A stretch of DNA of 64,000 nucleotides from Streptomyces sp. AP-93. GTDB lineage: Bacteria; Actinomycetota; Actinomycetes; Streptomycetales; Streptomycetaceae. The notes below the pieces were generated by a model. It was not told where the DNA came from, ran no database searches, and was given only the letters and a program-made list of their open reading frames with translations. The number at the start of each line of letters is the position of its first letter. Within the stretch, counting starts at the first letter, position 1. Below are positions 1-8,762 of the stretch, in pieces. The translations under genes and the position numbers were made by a program. The stretch lies in NCBI RefSeq assembly GCF_022808175.1, contig NZ_JALGBX010000001.1, forward strand, positions 248,001 through 312,000, given 5' to 3'.

Positions 1-745
1 CGTCGAGCCAGAAGTGGTTGGCGGTGGCCACGATCACGACCAGTGTCGCCGTCGGGTAGAGCAGGCCCAGGATCCGGGCCCAGGGAGCGGAGGCGACCGC
101 GAAGATCGTCAGCCCGCACCAGAGCGACCACCCTATGTGCATGGACGGCATGGCCGCGTACTGGTTCGACATGTGCTTGAGGTTGCCCGAGGCCATCGAG
201 CCCCAGGTGTGGTGGACCAGCACGGTGTCGACGAAGTTCTGCCCGTTCATCAGCCGGGGCGGCGCGAGCGGGTAGAAGTAGTAGCCGACGAGGGCCACGC
301 CCGTGGTGGCGAAGAGGACGAGCCGCGTGGCCGCGTAACGCCCGGGATGAAAGCGGTAGATCCAGACCAGCACGCCGATGGTCATGACGAAGTGGAGCGT
401 GGCGTAGTAGTAGTTCATGCCCACCACGAGCCAGGTCACCGAATTGACGGCGTGGTTGACCTTCTCCTCCACGGCGATGCCGAGCGCCTGCTCCGCCTTC
501 CAGATCCAGTCGGCGTTCGCGAGCGCGGCCGCCTTCTGCTCGGGCACGGCGTTGCGGATCAGCGAGTACGTCCAGTAGCTGACCGCGATCAGCAGGACCT
601 CGAACCAGATCCGGGGTCGCCGGGGGGCGCGCAGCCTGGAGAGCAGTGCGCGCTCGGACGACTCCGGACGGTCCTTGCTCTCGGTCACGGGGGGTGACGA
701 GACGTCCGTCCGGGTATCCAGTGTCTTCACGCTCGCTTCACCCAT
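1..745 (-). CDS. PAP2-family integral membrane phosphatase (3' end outside window)
   Basis: The reverse-strand frame opens at an ATG at 745 (MGEASVKTLDTRTD) and runs off the left edge after about 248 codons, so the C-terminus is missing. A short charged N-terminus is followed by several hydrophobic segments. The motif PPRLMN and the phosphatase motif PSMHIGWS are visible, and the fragment ends at NHFWLD, where the last PAP2 motif (H-x3-D) begins. This is the PAP2_3 subtype of Streptomyces membrane proteins, in which related members act on lipid phosphates or phosphoinositol lipids; the substrate here cannot be told. It reads in the same direction as malR, 127 bp downstream of that gene's stop codon, and is probably a separate unit. 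Confidence 0.8.
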   Translation of the reverse strand, partial: MGEASVKTLDTRTDVSSPPVTESKDRPESSERALLSRLRAPRRPRIWFEVLLIAVSYWTYSLIRNAVPEQKAAALANADWIWKAEQALGIAVEEKVNHAVNSVTWLVVGMNYYYATLHFVMTIGVLVWIYRFHPGRYAATRLVLFATTGVALVGYYFYPLAPPRLMNGQNFVDTVLVHHTWGSMASGNLKHMSNQYAAMPSMHIGWSLWCGLTIFAVASAPWARILGLLYPTATLVVIVATANHFWLD

Positions 746-871
746 AGGAAAAGAGTCTGCCAGATGCGGACTCTCCTTCGATCATCCCTTGGGACGGTCT
801 TGGCCGCAGCCCCTCCGCCTCCGGGACGAGCAGAGGCCGTACGCCCCTAAGGGAAACGGCAGGGGCGCGCC

Positions 872-1942
872 TCAGGGGCGCGCGGCGGACCGGCCCTGCT
901 GCGGGCCCGAAGCGGTCGAACCGCGGACGACGAGCTCGGGCAGGAACACGAACTCGCTGTGCGGGGCCGGCGTACCGCCGATCTCCTCCAGCAGGGTCCG
1001 TACCGCGGCCTGGCCCATGGCCTGCACGGGCTGGCGGATGGTGGTCAGCGGCGGATCCGTGAACGCTATGAGCGGGGAGTCGTCGAAGCCCACGACGGAG
1101 ACGTCCTGGGGGACCTTGAGCCCCTGCTGCCGGGCCGCCCGGATCGCGCCGAGCGCCATCATGTCGCTCGCGCACACCACCGCCGTGCAGCCGCGCGAGA
1201 TCAGCGCGGCCGCGGCGGCCTGGCCGCCCTCCAGCGTGTAGAGGGAGTGCTGGATCAGCTCCTCGACCTCCTCCTCGCCGAGCCCGAGCCGCTCCTTCAT
1301 GCCGAGGCGGAAGCCCTCGATCTTGCGGAGCACCGGCACGAACCGCTTGGGCCCGACGGCCAGCCCGATCCGGGTGTGCCCGAGCGCGGTCAGGTGGGTC
1401 ACCGCGAGCTGCATCGCGGCCCGGTCGTCGGGGGAGACGAACGGCGCCTGCACCTTGTCGGAGAAGCCGTTGATGAGGACGTACGGGACGCCCTGCCCGC
1501 GGAGTTGGTCGTAGCGGCCCATGTCGGCCGTGGTGTCCGCGTGCAGCCCGGAGACGAAGATGATCCCGGAGACCCCGCGCTCGACGAGCATCTCCACGAG
1601 CTCGTCCTCGGTGGACCCGCCGGGCGTCTGCGTGGCCAGCACCGGGGTGTAGCCCTGCCGGGTCAGCGCCTGGCCGATGACCTGGGCGAGCGCCGGGAAG
1701 ATGGGGTTGTCGAGCTCGGGGGTTATCAGGCCGACGAGCCCCGCGCTGCGCTGGCGCAGGCGTACGGGGCGTTCGTAGCCGAGCACGTCGAGGGCGGCCA
1801 GCACGGATTCACGGGTGCCTGCGGCCACACCGGGCTTGCCGTTGAGCACGCGGCTGACTGTGGCTTCGCTGACCCCCGCCTGGGCTGCGATGTCGGCTAG
1901 CCGTGCGGTCACGGGATTGGACTGTACCGGTCGGACGTTCAC
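872..1942 (-). CDS. malR: LacI-family maltose operon repressor MalR
   Basis: This 356-residue protein has an N-terminal LacI helix-turn-helix (DIAAQAGVSEATVSRVLNGK) followed by a periplasmic-binding-protein-like effector domain ending in PELVVRGST. The sequence matches my memory of S. coelicolor MalR, the repressor of malEFG and amylase genes that responds to maltose/maltotriose. The GTG at 1942 overlaps the stop of the upstream GH13 gene (GTGA), implying translational coupling. A second GTG at 1912 (reading MTARLADIAAQ) matches the start I recall for MalR and is an alternative. In S. coelicolor malR lies next to malE; here a GH13 gene sits between them. A paralogous LacI gene lies at 8759-9766. 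Confidence 0.88.
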   Translation of the reverse strand: MNVRPVQSNPVTARLADIAAQAGVSEATVSRVLNGKPGVAAGTRESVLAALDVLGYERPVRLRQRSAGLVGLITPELDNPIFPALAQVIGQALTRQGYTPVLATQTPGGSTEDELVEMLVERGVSGIIFVSGLHADTTADMGRYDQLRGQGVPYVLINGFSDKVQAPFVSPDDRAAMQLAVTHLTALGHTRIGLAVGPKRFVPVLRKIEGFRLGMKERLGLGEEEVEELIQHSLYTLEGGQAAAAALISRGCTAVVCASDMMALGAIRAARQQGLKVPQDVSVVGFDDSPLIAFTDPPLTTIRQPVQAMGQAAVRTLLEEIGGTPAPHSEFVFLPELVVRGSTASGPQQGRSAARP

Positions 1943-3642
1943 AATGACCACCACGTGCACGAATCCGGGGGAAGCCGGACGGTGCGGCCGTCCGTCTCCA
2001 CCGGGGCGCTGGACAGGACGGGGCGCCCGGGCGCGGGCAGTTCGACCGCGGAGGGCCGGGTGTTGAGGGTGCAGACGAACCCGGGCCGGGTGAAGAGCAG
2101 CACCCCCTCGGGCGCGGGCAGCCACTGCATGCCGGTGGCTCCGCCGGAGGCGTCGGCCCCGGCCTCCGGCGCCCCGAGGCCCGGCAGGGCGTGGCGCAGT
2201 TCCAGGGCGGCGCGGTAGAGCTCCAGGGTGGAGTGGGGGTCGCCCGTCTGGGCGGCGACGCTGAGCCCGCCCCAGCCGGCCGGCTGCGGGAGCCAGCTGC
2301 CGGCCGGCCCGAAGTCGTACGGGGGCTCCTGCCCGGACCAGGGGATCGGCACCCGGCACCCGTCGCGCAGCCCCTCCTGCCCGGCTGCCTCGGAGGCGGC
2401 GCCGGGCGCGGCCCCGGCCCCGGCGGCCGCGGCCCTCACGTCCGGCTCCCGGCGCCCGCGGCGGTACGCCGGGTCCCGGCGGGCGGCATCCGGGAGGTCG
2501 GTCACCTCGGGGAGCCCGAGCTCCTCGCCCTGGTAGACGTACGCCGAACCGGGCAGCGCCAGCATCAGCAGCGCGGCCGCCCGCGCCCGGGCCAGGCTGC
2601 CGTAGCGGGTGCGGTGCCGTACGACGTCGTGGTTCGACAGCACCCAGGTGGTCGGGGCGCCGACGGAGGCGGTGGCGGCGAGGGACTCGTCGATGACGGT
2701 GCGCAGCGCGAGGGTGTCCCACGGGCATTCCAGGAAGCGGAAATTGAAGGCCTGGTGCAGTTCGTCGGGGCGGACGTACAGCGCGAGCCGCTCGGAGGTG
2801 GGCGCCCAGGCCTCGGCGACCCCGATCCGCGGGACCTCGTAGGAATCGAGGAGCCGCCGCCAGGAGCGGTGGATCTCGTGGACGCCGTCCTGGTCGAAGA
2901 AGGGGAGCGGCTCGGTGCCGATCAGGGTGGCCTGCGCGCCGCGGCCGATGTCCGGCATGCCCGGGGCCTTGACCATGCCGTGCGCCACGTCCACCCGGAA
3001 CCCGTCGACGCCGAGGTCGAGCCAGAACCGCAGGACGGCGGAGAACTCCTCGGCGACCTCCGGGTTCTCCCAGTTCAGGTCGGGCTGCTCGGGGGCGAAG
3101 AGGTGCAGGTACCAGGCGCCGTCCGGGGTCCGGCTCCAGGCGGGCCCGCCGAAGACCGACTCCCAGTCGTTGGGCGGGAGCTCCCCGGCGGCCCCCCGGC
3201 CGGGCCGGAAGTGGTAGCGGTCGCGGGCTCCCGGCTCCCCGGCCAGCGCCGCCCGGAACCAGGCGTGCTCCTCGGAGGTGTGGTTCGGGACCACGTCCAC
3301 GATGACCCGCAGCCCCAGCGCGTGGGCGGCGCGGATGAGGTCGTCGGCGTCGGAGAGGTCCCCGAAGAGCGGGTCGACGGTCCGGTAGTCGGCGACGTCG
3401 TAGCCGCCGTCGGCCTGCGGGGAGAGGTAGAAGGGGGTCAGCCACACCGCGTCGACCCCGAGCCGGGCCAGGTGGGGCAGGTGCTCGCGGACCCCGCGCA
3501 GGTCCCCGATTCCGTCGCCGTCGCTGTCCGCGAAGGACCGTACGTACACCTGGTAGATGACGGCATCGCGCCACCAGCCGCCGCTCGCGGTGGCGTTGCT
3601 GGAAGCGCTTGCAAGCCGGGAGGCGGTCAACTCGTGGGTCAT
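1939..3642 (-). CDS. GH13 alpha-glucosidase (extra copy, coupled to malR)
   Basis: A 567-residue cytoplasmic GH13 enzyme of the oligo-1,6-/alpha-1,4-glucosidase type. The four conserved regions are present: DVVPNH, GFRVDVAHG (nucleophile Asp), GVAEAW (acid/base Glu) and VLSNHD. There is no signal peptide. It would hydrolyse imported maltodextrins to glucose. The central loop is enlarged by a low-complexity insertion (about residues 400-435, rich in Arg, Ala and Gly) relative to the sister gene at 7146-8762. It is transcribed divergently from malE, and its start region contains the palindrome GCTTGCAAGC, a likely MalR-type operator. Its stop codon overlaps the malR start. Its exact substrate, isomaltose or maltose, is not decidable from sequence. 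Confidence 0.87.
   Translation of the reverse strand: MTHELTASRLASASSNATASGGWWRDAVIYQVYVRSFADSDGDGIGDLRGVREHLPHLARLGVDAVWLTPFYLSPQADGGYDVADYRTVDPLFGDLSDADDLIRAAHALGLRVIVDVVPNHTSEEHAWFRAALAGEPGARDRYHFRPGRGAAGELPPNDWESVFGGPAWSRTPDGAWYLHLFAPEQPDLNWENPEVAEEFSAVLRFWLDLGVDGFRVDVAHGMVKAPGMPDIGRGAQATLIGTEPLPFFDQDGVHEIHRSWRRLLDSYEVPRIGVAEAWAPTSERLALYVRPDELHQAFNFRFLECPWDTLALRTVIDESLAATASVGAPTTWVLSNHDVVRHRTRYGSLARARAAALLMLALPGSAYVYQGEELGLPEVTDLPDAARRDPAYRRGRREPDVRAAAAGAGAAPGAASEAAGQEGLRDGCRVPIPWSGQEPPYDFGPAGSWLPQPAGWGGLSVAAQTGDPHSTLELYRAALELRHALPGLGAPEAGADASGGATGMQWLPAPEGVLLFTRPGFVCTLNTRPSAVELPAPGRPVLSSAPVETDGRTVRLPPDSCTWWSL
3607..3616. promoter_or_regulatory. MalR-type operator palindrome inside the GH13 start region
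   Basis: The perfect 10-bp palindrome GCTTGCAAGC lies about 26-35 bp inside the divergent GH13 gene. It is built from the same CTTGC/GCAAG half-sites seen before malE and the amylase gene. A LacI-family dimer bound here could block the GH13-malR transcript, giving autoregulation. This is a sequence match only. Confidence 0.5.
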
Positions 3643-3758
3643 ATCGGGTCAACGCGTGTACGCACCCCCTGGTTGCGGGCCCGGACAGTCGAAGAGGGTT
3701 CGAACTAACAGCAAGCTGCGGCAACCGTACGGACACACGGATGTAACGATCACCTCTT

Positions 3759-3779
3759 CTTGCAGAAAGTTCCCGCAAG
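3759..3779. promoter_or_regulatory. MalR-type operator before malE
   Basis: CTTGC at 3759-3763 and GCAAG at 3775-3779 form an inverted repeat, with CTTGCAG as the left arm, in the 220-bp divergent region between the GH13-malR unit and malE. Streptomyces mal/amylase promoters are known for CTTGCAG-like repeats bound by MalR/Reg1. A further AGCAAGCTGC motif lies at 3710-3719. TACGTT at 3806-3811 could serve as a -10 element. Confidence 0.55.
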
Positions 3780-3862
3780 GTCTTTCGGTCGGCTTTCAGG
3801 CTTGTTACGTTCTCGGCAACTCGGGACCGCGAGGCGCGGCCGGGATCATCGAAGGAGTTCAT

Positions 3863-5140
3863 ATGCGGCGTGGCATAGCGGCCACCGCGCTGGTCGCGGC
3901 TCTGGCGCTCGCGGCGACGGCTTGCGGCGGTGACACCAAGGACGGCGGCAGCAGCGGCGCCAAGGCCGACGGGGAGCTCTCCGGCACGGTCACGTGGTGG
4001 GACACCTCGAACGACGCCGAGAAGGCGTCCTTCCAGAAGATCGCCGAGGCGTTCACCGCCAAGCACCCCAAGGTGACCGTCAAGTACGTCAACGTCCCGT
4101 ACGGCGACGCGCAGAACAAGGTCAAGAACGCCTTCAGCAGCGGCTCCGAGGCCCCCGACGTGATCCGCGCCGACGTGGGCTGGGTCGCCGACTTCGCCTC
4201 CCTCGGCTACCTCGCCGAGGTCCCGGCCGACACGGCCAAGAAGGTCGAGGGCGAGTTCCTGCCCCAGGCCGCGGCCAGTGGCAAGTACGAGGGCAAGACC
4301 TACGCCGTCCCGCAGGTCATCGACACCATGGGCCTCTTCTACAACAAGAAGATGCTCGCCGACGCCGGCGTCCAGCCCCCCAAGACGCTGGAAGAGGTGA
4401 AGACCGCCGCCGCGGCCATCAAGGCCAAGACCGGCAAGGCCGGCCTCTACCTGCGCGGCGACGACTCCTACTGGTTCCTCCCGCTCATCTACGGAGAGGG
4501 CGGCGACCTCGTCGACGCGAAGACCAAGACGGTCACCGTCGACAACGCGGCGGGCGTCAAGGCCTTCAAGGCCGCCCGCGACCTGGTCACCTCGGGTGCG
4601 GCGATCACCAACGCCACCGACGGCTGGACCAACATGCAGACCGCCTTCAAGACGGGCGAGGCCGCGATGATGATCAACGGCCCCTGGGCCGTGGCCGACG
4701 CCTACGCGGGCGACCAGTTCAAGGACAAGGCCAACCTCGGCATCGCCGCGGTCCCGGCCGGCTCCGTCAAGGCGGGCGCCCCGCAGGGCGGCCACGACCT
4801 CGCCGTCTACGCGGGCTCCAAGAACATCGCCGCGGCGAACGCCTTCGTCGACTACATGACCTCGCAGGAGGTGCAGGTCCAGTCCGCCAAGGAGCTGAGC
4901 CTGCTCCCGACCCGGATCGCCGCCTACGAGCAGCCCGACGTCAAGTCCAACGAGATGGTCACCTTCTTCAAGCCGGCCGTGGACAAGGCCGTCGAGCGCG
5001 CCTGGATCCCGGAGAACGGATCCCTCTTCGAGCCGCTCAAGGTCGAATACACCAAGGCGGTCACCGGAGCGTCGAGCCCGGAGGACGCGGCCAAGGCGGC
5101 CGGCGCCGAATTCCGCAAGATCCTCAAGGGCTGGAAGTAA
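3863..5140 (+). CDS. malE: Maltose/maltodextrin-binding lipoprotein MalE
   Basis: A 425-residue extracellular solute-binding protein (family 1) that delivers maltose and maltodextrins to the MalFG permease. The N-terminus MRRGIAATALVAALALAATAC is a lipoprotein signal with the lipobox Cys at residue 21, followed by a Gly/Ser/Lys linker. The start is ATG at 3863 behind GAAGGAG. The first gene of the malE-malF-malG-GH13-lacI series, it stands 7 bp before malF. No malK-type ATPase is encoded nearby; Streptomyces sugar importers commonly share the MsiK ATPase encoded elsewhere. Expression is probably controlled by the operator at 3759-3779. Confidence 0.92.
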   Translation: MRRGIAATALVAALALAATACGGDTKDGGSSGAKADGELSGTVTWWDTSNDAEKASFQKIAEAFTAKHPKVTVKYVNVPYGDAQNKVKNAFSSGSEAPDVIRADVGWVADFASLGYLAEVPADTAKKVEGEFLPQAAASGKYEGKTYAVPQVIDTMGLFYNKKMLADAGVQPPKTLEEVKTAAAAIKAKTGKAGLYLRGDDSYWFLPLIYGEGGDLVDAKTKTVTVDNAAGVKAFKAARDLVTSGAAITNATDGWTNMQTAFKTGEAAMMINGPWAVADAYAGDQFKDKANLGIAAVPAGSVKAGAPQGGHDLAVYAGSKNIAAANAFVDYMTSQEVQVQSAKELSLLPTRIAAYEQPDVKSNEMVTFFKPAVDKAVERAWIPENGSLFEPLKVEYTKAVTGASSPEDAAKAAGAEFRKILKGWK

Positions 5141-5147
5141 CGAAAAG

Positions 5148-6218
5148 ATGGCTGCTCACACCAGCCAGTCGGTGGCGAAGGCCGCGGGCAGCGAGACCGG
5201 TCCTGACGCCGGTCCCGCCGCCCGCGGCCGGAGCCGCAGGACTGACAGCAGGGCCGGTGGCAAGACCGACAACAGGACCGGCGGGAGCAACCGCCCGGGG
5301 CTGAAGCGGGCCCTGGCCACCCACTGGTACGCCTGGGCCATGATCACCCCCGTGGTGCTCGTGCTCGGCGTGATCATCGGCTGGCCGCTCGTCCGCGGCG
5401 TCTACCTGTCGCTGACCGACGCCACCGAGCGCAACGTCGGCCGCACCATCGGCGCCAACCACATCGAGGCGACGTACGAGTTCATCGGACTCGACAACTA
5501 CGCCGACGTCCTGGCCGACCCGGTGTTCCTGCAGCGGCTGGTGTGGACGGTGCTGTGGACCGTCGCCTGCGTGTCGGTCACCTTCGCGCTCGGCCTCGGC
5601 CTCGCCACCGTGCTCAACCGCGAGTTCAAGGGGCGCGCCGCCTACCGGATGGCGCTCATCCTGCCCTGGGCCGTCCCCGGATTCGTCTCCGTCTTCGCCT
5701 GGCGGTTCCTCTTCAACCGCGACAACGGCATCCTCAACAAGATCCTCGAAGGCGGCGGCATCTCCGCCGTCCCGTGGCTCGACGACCCGACCTGGGCCAA
5801 GATCGCGGTCATCGCCGTCAACGTCTGGCTCGGCATCCCCTTCATGATGGTCGCCCTGCTCGGCGGCATGCAGTCCATCCCCGGCGAGCTCTACGAGGCG
5901 GCCGAGATGGACGGGGCGAGCCCCTGGCAGCGGTTCCGCCACATCACCCTGCCGGGACTGCGCACGGTCAGCATGACCGTGATCCTGCTCTCCACCATCT
6001 GGACCTTCAACATGTTCCCGGTGATCTTCCTGCTCACCCGGGGAGGCCCGGGCGACTCCACCGAGATCCTGGTGACCCAGGCCTTCCGCGAGGCGTTCGT
6101 GACGAGCCCGCGCGACTTCGCGGTCTCGGCGACCTGGGGCGTACTGATCCTCCTGCTGCTCACGATGTTCGCGCTGGTCTACCGGCGCTCGCTGCGCAAG
6201 CAGGGAGAGGTGTGGTGA
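5148..6218 (+). CDS. malF: Maltose ABC transporter permease MalF
   Basis: A 356-residue binding-protein-dependent inner-membrane permease. The first ~60 residues are a polar, low-complexity Gly/Arg/Thr tail; six or so hydrophobic segments follow. The EAA loop, which docks the ATPase, reads ELYEAAEMDGASPWQRF near residues 246-262. It pairs with MalG to form the membrane channel for maltodextrin uptake. It begins 7 bp after malE, and malG overlaps its end. The long polar N-terminus is typical of actinobacterial MalF-like proteins. Confidence 0.92.
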   Translation: MAAHTSQSVAKAAGSETGPDAGPAARGRSRRTDSRAGGKTDNRTGGSNRPGLKRALATHWYAWAMITPVVLVLGVIIGWPLVRGVYLSLTDATERNVGRTIGANHIEATYEFIGLDNYADVLADPVFLQRLVWTVLWTVACVSVTFALGLGLATVLNREFKGRAAYRMALILPWAVPGFVSVFAWRFLFNRDNGILNKILEGGGISAVPWLDDPTWAKIAVIAVNVWLGIPFMMVALLGGMQSIPGELYEAAEMDGASPWQRFRHITLPGLRTVSMTVILLSTIWTFNMFPVIFLLTRGGPGDSTEILVTQAFREAFVTSPRDFAVSATWGVLILLLLTMFALVYRRSLRKQGEVW

Positions 6219-7093
6219 CCGTGACGACCAACTCCGAGACCGTCGCGAAGGCGGCCCCCGTCCGCCCCCGCGGCAAGCGCTCCCCGCTCGCCTCCGCCGG
6301 GCTGCACGCCACCCTGGCCGTCGCCGCGATGATCGCCGTCTTCCCGGTGCTGTGGATCCTGCTGACCTCCCTCAAGCCGGCGAAGCACGCCATCTCCACG
6401 GACTTCGTCAAGGAACCGACCCTCGACAACTACCGCTACCTGGTGGAGTCGACCTCCTTCCTGGCCTGGTTCGGCAACTCCGTCCTGGTCGCCGGCATCA
6501 CCACCGTCCTCGGGGTGTTCATCGCCGCCACCACCGGATACGCCGTCAGCCGCTTCAAGTTCCCCGGAATGAAGCCGCTGATGTGGACCCTGCTCATCAC
6601 GCAGATGTTCCCGATGGCCATCCTCATCGTCCCGCTCTACAACCTCATGGGAGACCTGGGGCTGCTGAACCAGCCGCTCGGCCTGGTGATCACGTACCTC
6701 ACCATCGCCGTGCCGTTCTGCGCCTGGATGATGAAGGGCTTCTTCGACACCATCCCGGTCGAGATCGACGAATCCGGCCGCGTCGACGGGCTCAACCCCT
6801 TCGGCACCTTCTGGCGCCTCATCCTGCCGCTCGCCAAGCCCGGCCTCGCCGTCACCGGCTTCTACGCCTTCATCACCGCCTGGGGCGAGGTCGCGTACGC
6901 CTCCGCCTTCATGGTCGGCGACGAGAACCTCACGCTGGCCGGCGGCCTGCAGACCTTCGTCACCCAATACACCTCCAACTGGGGTGCGATGAGCGCCGCT
7001 TCCATCCTCATCGCCATCCCCGCGGCCTTCTTCTTCCTCTTCGCCCAGCGTCACCTCGTCGCCGGGATGACGGCGGGCGCGACCAAGGGCTGA
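6215..7093 (+). CDS. malG: Maltose ABC transporter permease MalG
   Basis: A 292-residue permease subunit with multiple membrane segments and an EAA loop reading EIDESGRVDGLNPFGTF. I chose the GTG at 6215 because it forms a GTGA overlap with the malF stop and lies 4 bp after GGGAGAGG; GTG codons at 6212 and 6221 are alternatives. It pairs with MalF. The downstream GH13 gene follows after a 52-bp gap with no evident terminator, so the five genes are probably one operon. Confidence 0.92.
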   Translation: MTVTTNSETVAKAAPVRPRGKRSPLASAGLHATLAVAAMIAVFPVLWILLTSLKPAKHAISTDFVKEPTLDNYRYLVESTSFLAWFGNSVLVAGITTVLGVFIAATTGYAVSRFKFPGMKPLMWTLLITQMFPMAILIVPLYNLMGDLGLLNQPLGLVITYLTIAVPFCAWMMKGFFDTIPVEIDESGRVDGLNPFGTFWRLILPLAKPGLAVTGFYAFITAWGEVAYASAFMVGDENLTLAGGLQTFVTQYTSNWGAMSAASILIAIPAAFFFLFAQRHLVAGMTAGATKG

Positions 7094-7145
7094 CCACCCC
7101 GCGCCCCGCCCTCGTACCACCCGGCCCGACCTCTCCAAGGACGAC

Positions 7146-8762
7146 ATGACCCAGCACCTCGCCGCCGAACCCTCCCTGGACGGCCTCCCCACCTCCACCG
7201 GCACCCAGCCCGGCTGGTGGAGAGAAGCGGTGATCTACCAGGTCTATCCGCGCAGCTTCGCCGACTCCAACGGAGACGGCATGGGGGACCTCGAAGGCAT
7301 CCGCAGCCGACTGCCCTACCTGAAGGAACTCGGCGTCGACGCCGTGTGGCTCAGCCCCTTCTACGCCTCCCCGCAGGCCGACGCGGGCTACGACGTCGCC
7401 GACTACCGGGCCATCGACCCGATGTTCGGCAGCCTCCACGACGCCGACGCCGTGATCCGCGAAGCGCACGCGCTGGACCTGCGGATCATCGTGGACCTCG
7501 TTCCCAACCACTGCTCCGACCAGCACGAATGGTTCAAGCAGGCACTGCGCGAAGGGCCGGGTACGCCGCTGCGCGAACGGTTCCACTTCCGCGCGGGGCG
7601 GGGCGAGGACGGGGCGGAGCCCCCGAACGACTGGGAGTCCATCTTCGGCGGACCCGCCTGGACCCGGGTCGCCGACGGGGAGTGGTACCTGCACCTCTTC
7701 GCACCCGAGCAGCCCGACTTCAACTGGGAACACCCGGCCGTCCAGGACGAGTTCCGCTCGATCCTGCGCTTCTGGCTCGACCTGGGCGCCGACGGCTTCC
7801 GCATCGACGTGGCGCACGGCCTGGTCAAGGCCCCCGGCCTGCCCGACCTCGGCCGCGGCGAACAGCTCAAGCTGCTCGGCAACCAGGTGCTCCCCTTCTT
7901 CGACCAGGACGGCGTCCACGAGATCTACCGCTCCTGGCGCCGGGTCCTCGACGAGTACGCGGGCGACCGCATCGGCGTCGCCGAAGCCTGGACGCCGAGC
8001 GCCGACCGGACGGCCATGTACCTGCGGCCCGACGAACTGCACCAGGCCTTCAACTTCCACTACCTGAACACCGGATGGGACGCGCAGGCACTGCGCGCCA
8101 CCATCGACGAGTCCCTGGACGCGATGCGCCCGGTGGGTGCGCCGACGACGTGGGTGCTGTCCAACCACGACGTCGTACGCCACGTCACGCGCTACGGGGG
8201 AGGGGCGGAGGGCCTGGCCCGGGCGCGGGCGGCCGCGCTGCTGATGCTGGCCCTGCCCGGATCGGCGTACGTCTACCAGGGCGAGGAGCTCGGCCTGCCC
8301 GAGGTCGTCGACCTCCCGGACGCCGTCCGCCAGGACCCGGCCTTCGCCCGCGGCGCCGGGCAGGACGGGCTGCGCGACGGCTGCCGCGTACCGATCCCGT
8401 GGTCGGGCACCGAAGCCCCGTACGGCTTCGGCGAGGGCGGCAGCTGGCTGCCGCAGCCGGCCGGCTGGGCGGGCCTGAGCGTGGCCGCGCAGACCGGCGA
8501 CCCGGCCTCCACCCTGGAGCTCTACCGCGCCGCGCTGCGCCTGCGCCGCTCGCACCCGGAGCTGGGCGCGGGCGACGCTGTCCAGTGGCTGGACGCCCCG
8601 GCGGGCGTCCTGGCCTTCCGCCGGGGCGACTTCACCTGCACGGTCAACACCACGGCGGAGCCGGTACGGATGCCCGCGCCGGGCGCCGTACTGCTGGCGA
8701 GCGGGCCCCTGCCCGACCCGTCGGAGCTGCCGGCCGACACGGCGGTGTGGTGGCGGGGATGA
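7146..8762 (+). CDS. aglA: GH13 alpha-glucosidase AglA
   Basis: A 538-residue cytoplasmic GH13 enzyme with the conserved regions DLVPNH, GFRIDVAHGL, GVAEAW and VLSNHD, and no signal peptide. It would release glucose from imported maltose and maltodextrins. Its place directly after malG matches the aglA position I recall in S. coelicolor, so this copy is the more likely orthologue; the copy at 1939-3642 is highly similar in sequence. The stop codon overlaps the start of the next LacI gene by 4 bp (ATGA), so enzyme and regulator are translationally coupled, exactly as in the left-hand GH13-malR pair. Confidence 0.9.
   Translation: MTQHLAAEPSLDGLPTSTGTQPGWWREAVIYQVYPRSFADSNGDGMGDLEGIRSRLPYLKELGVDAVWLSPFYASPQADAGYDVADYRAIDPMFGSLHDADAVIREAHALDLRIIVDLVPNHCSDQHEWFKQALREGPGTPLRERFHFRAGRGEDGAEPPNDWESIFGGPAWTRVADGEWYLHLFAPEQPDFNWEHPAVQDEFRSILRFWLDLGADGFRIDVAHGLVKAPGLPDLGRGEQLKLLGNQVLPFFDQDGVHEIYRSWRRVLDEYAGDRIGVAEAWTPSADRTAMYLRPDELHQAFNFHYLNTGWDAQALRATIDESLDAMRPVGAPTTWVLSNHDVVRHVTRYGGGAEGLARARAAALLMLALPGSAYVYQGEELGLPEVVDLPDAVRQDPAFARGAGQDGLRDGCRVPIPWSGTEAPYGFGEGGSWLPQPAGWAGLSVAAQTGDPASTLELYRAALRLRRSHPELGAGDAVQWLDAPAGVLAFRRGDFTCTVNTTAEPVRMPAPGAVLLASGPLPDPSELPADTAVWWRG

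Noticed and set aside
872..4795. One continuous 1307-codon reverse frame across malR, GH13 and malE
   Set aside because: Only the part up to 1942 is a LacI protein; the rest is out-of-frame shadow over the GH13 gene and antisense to malE.
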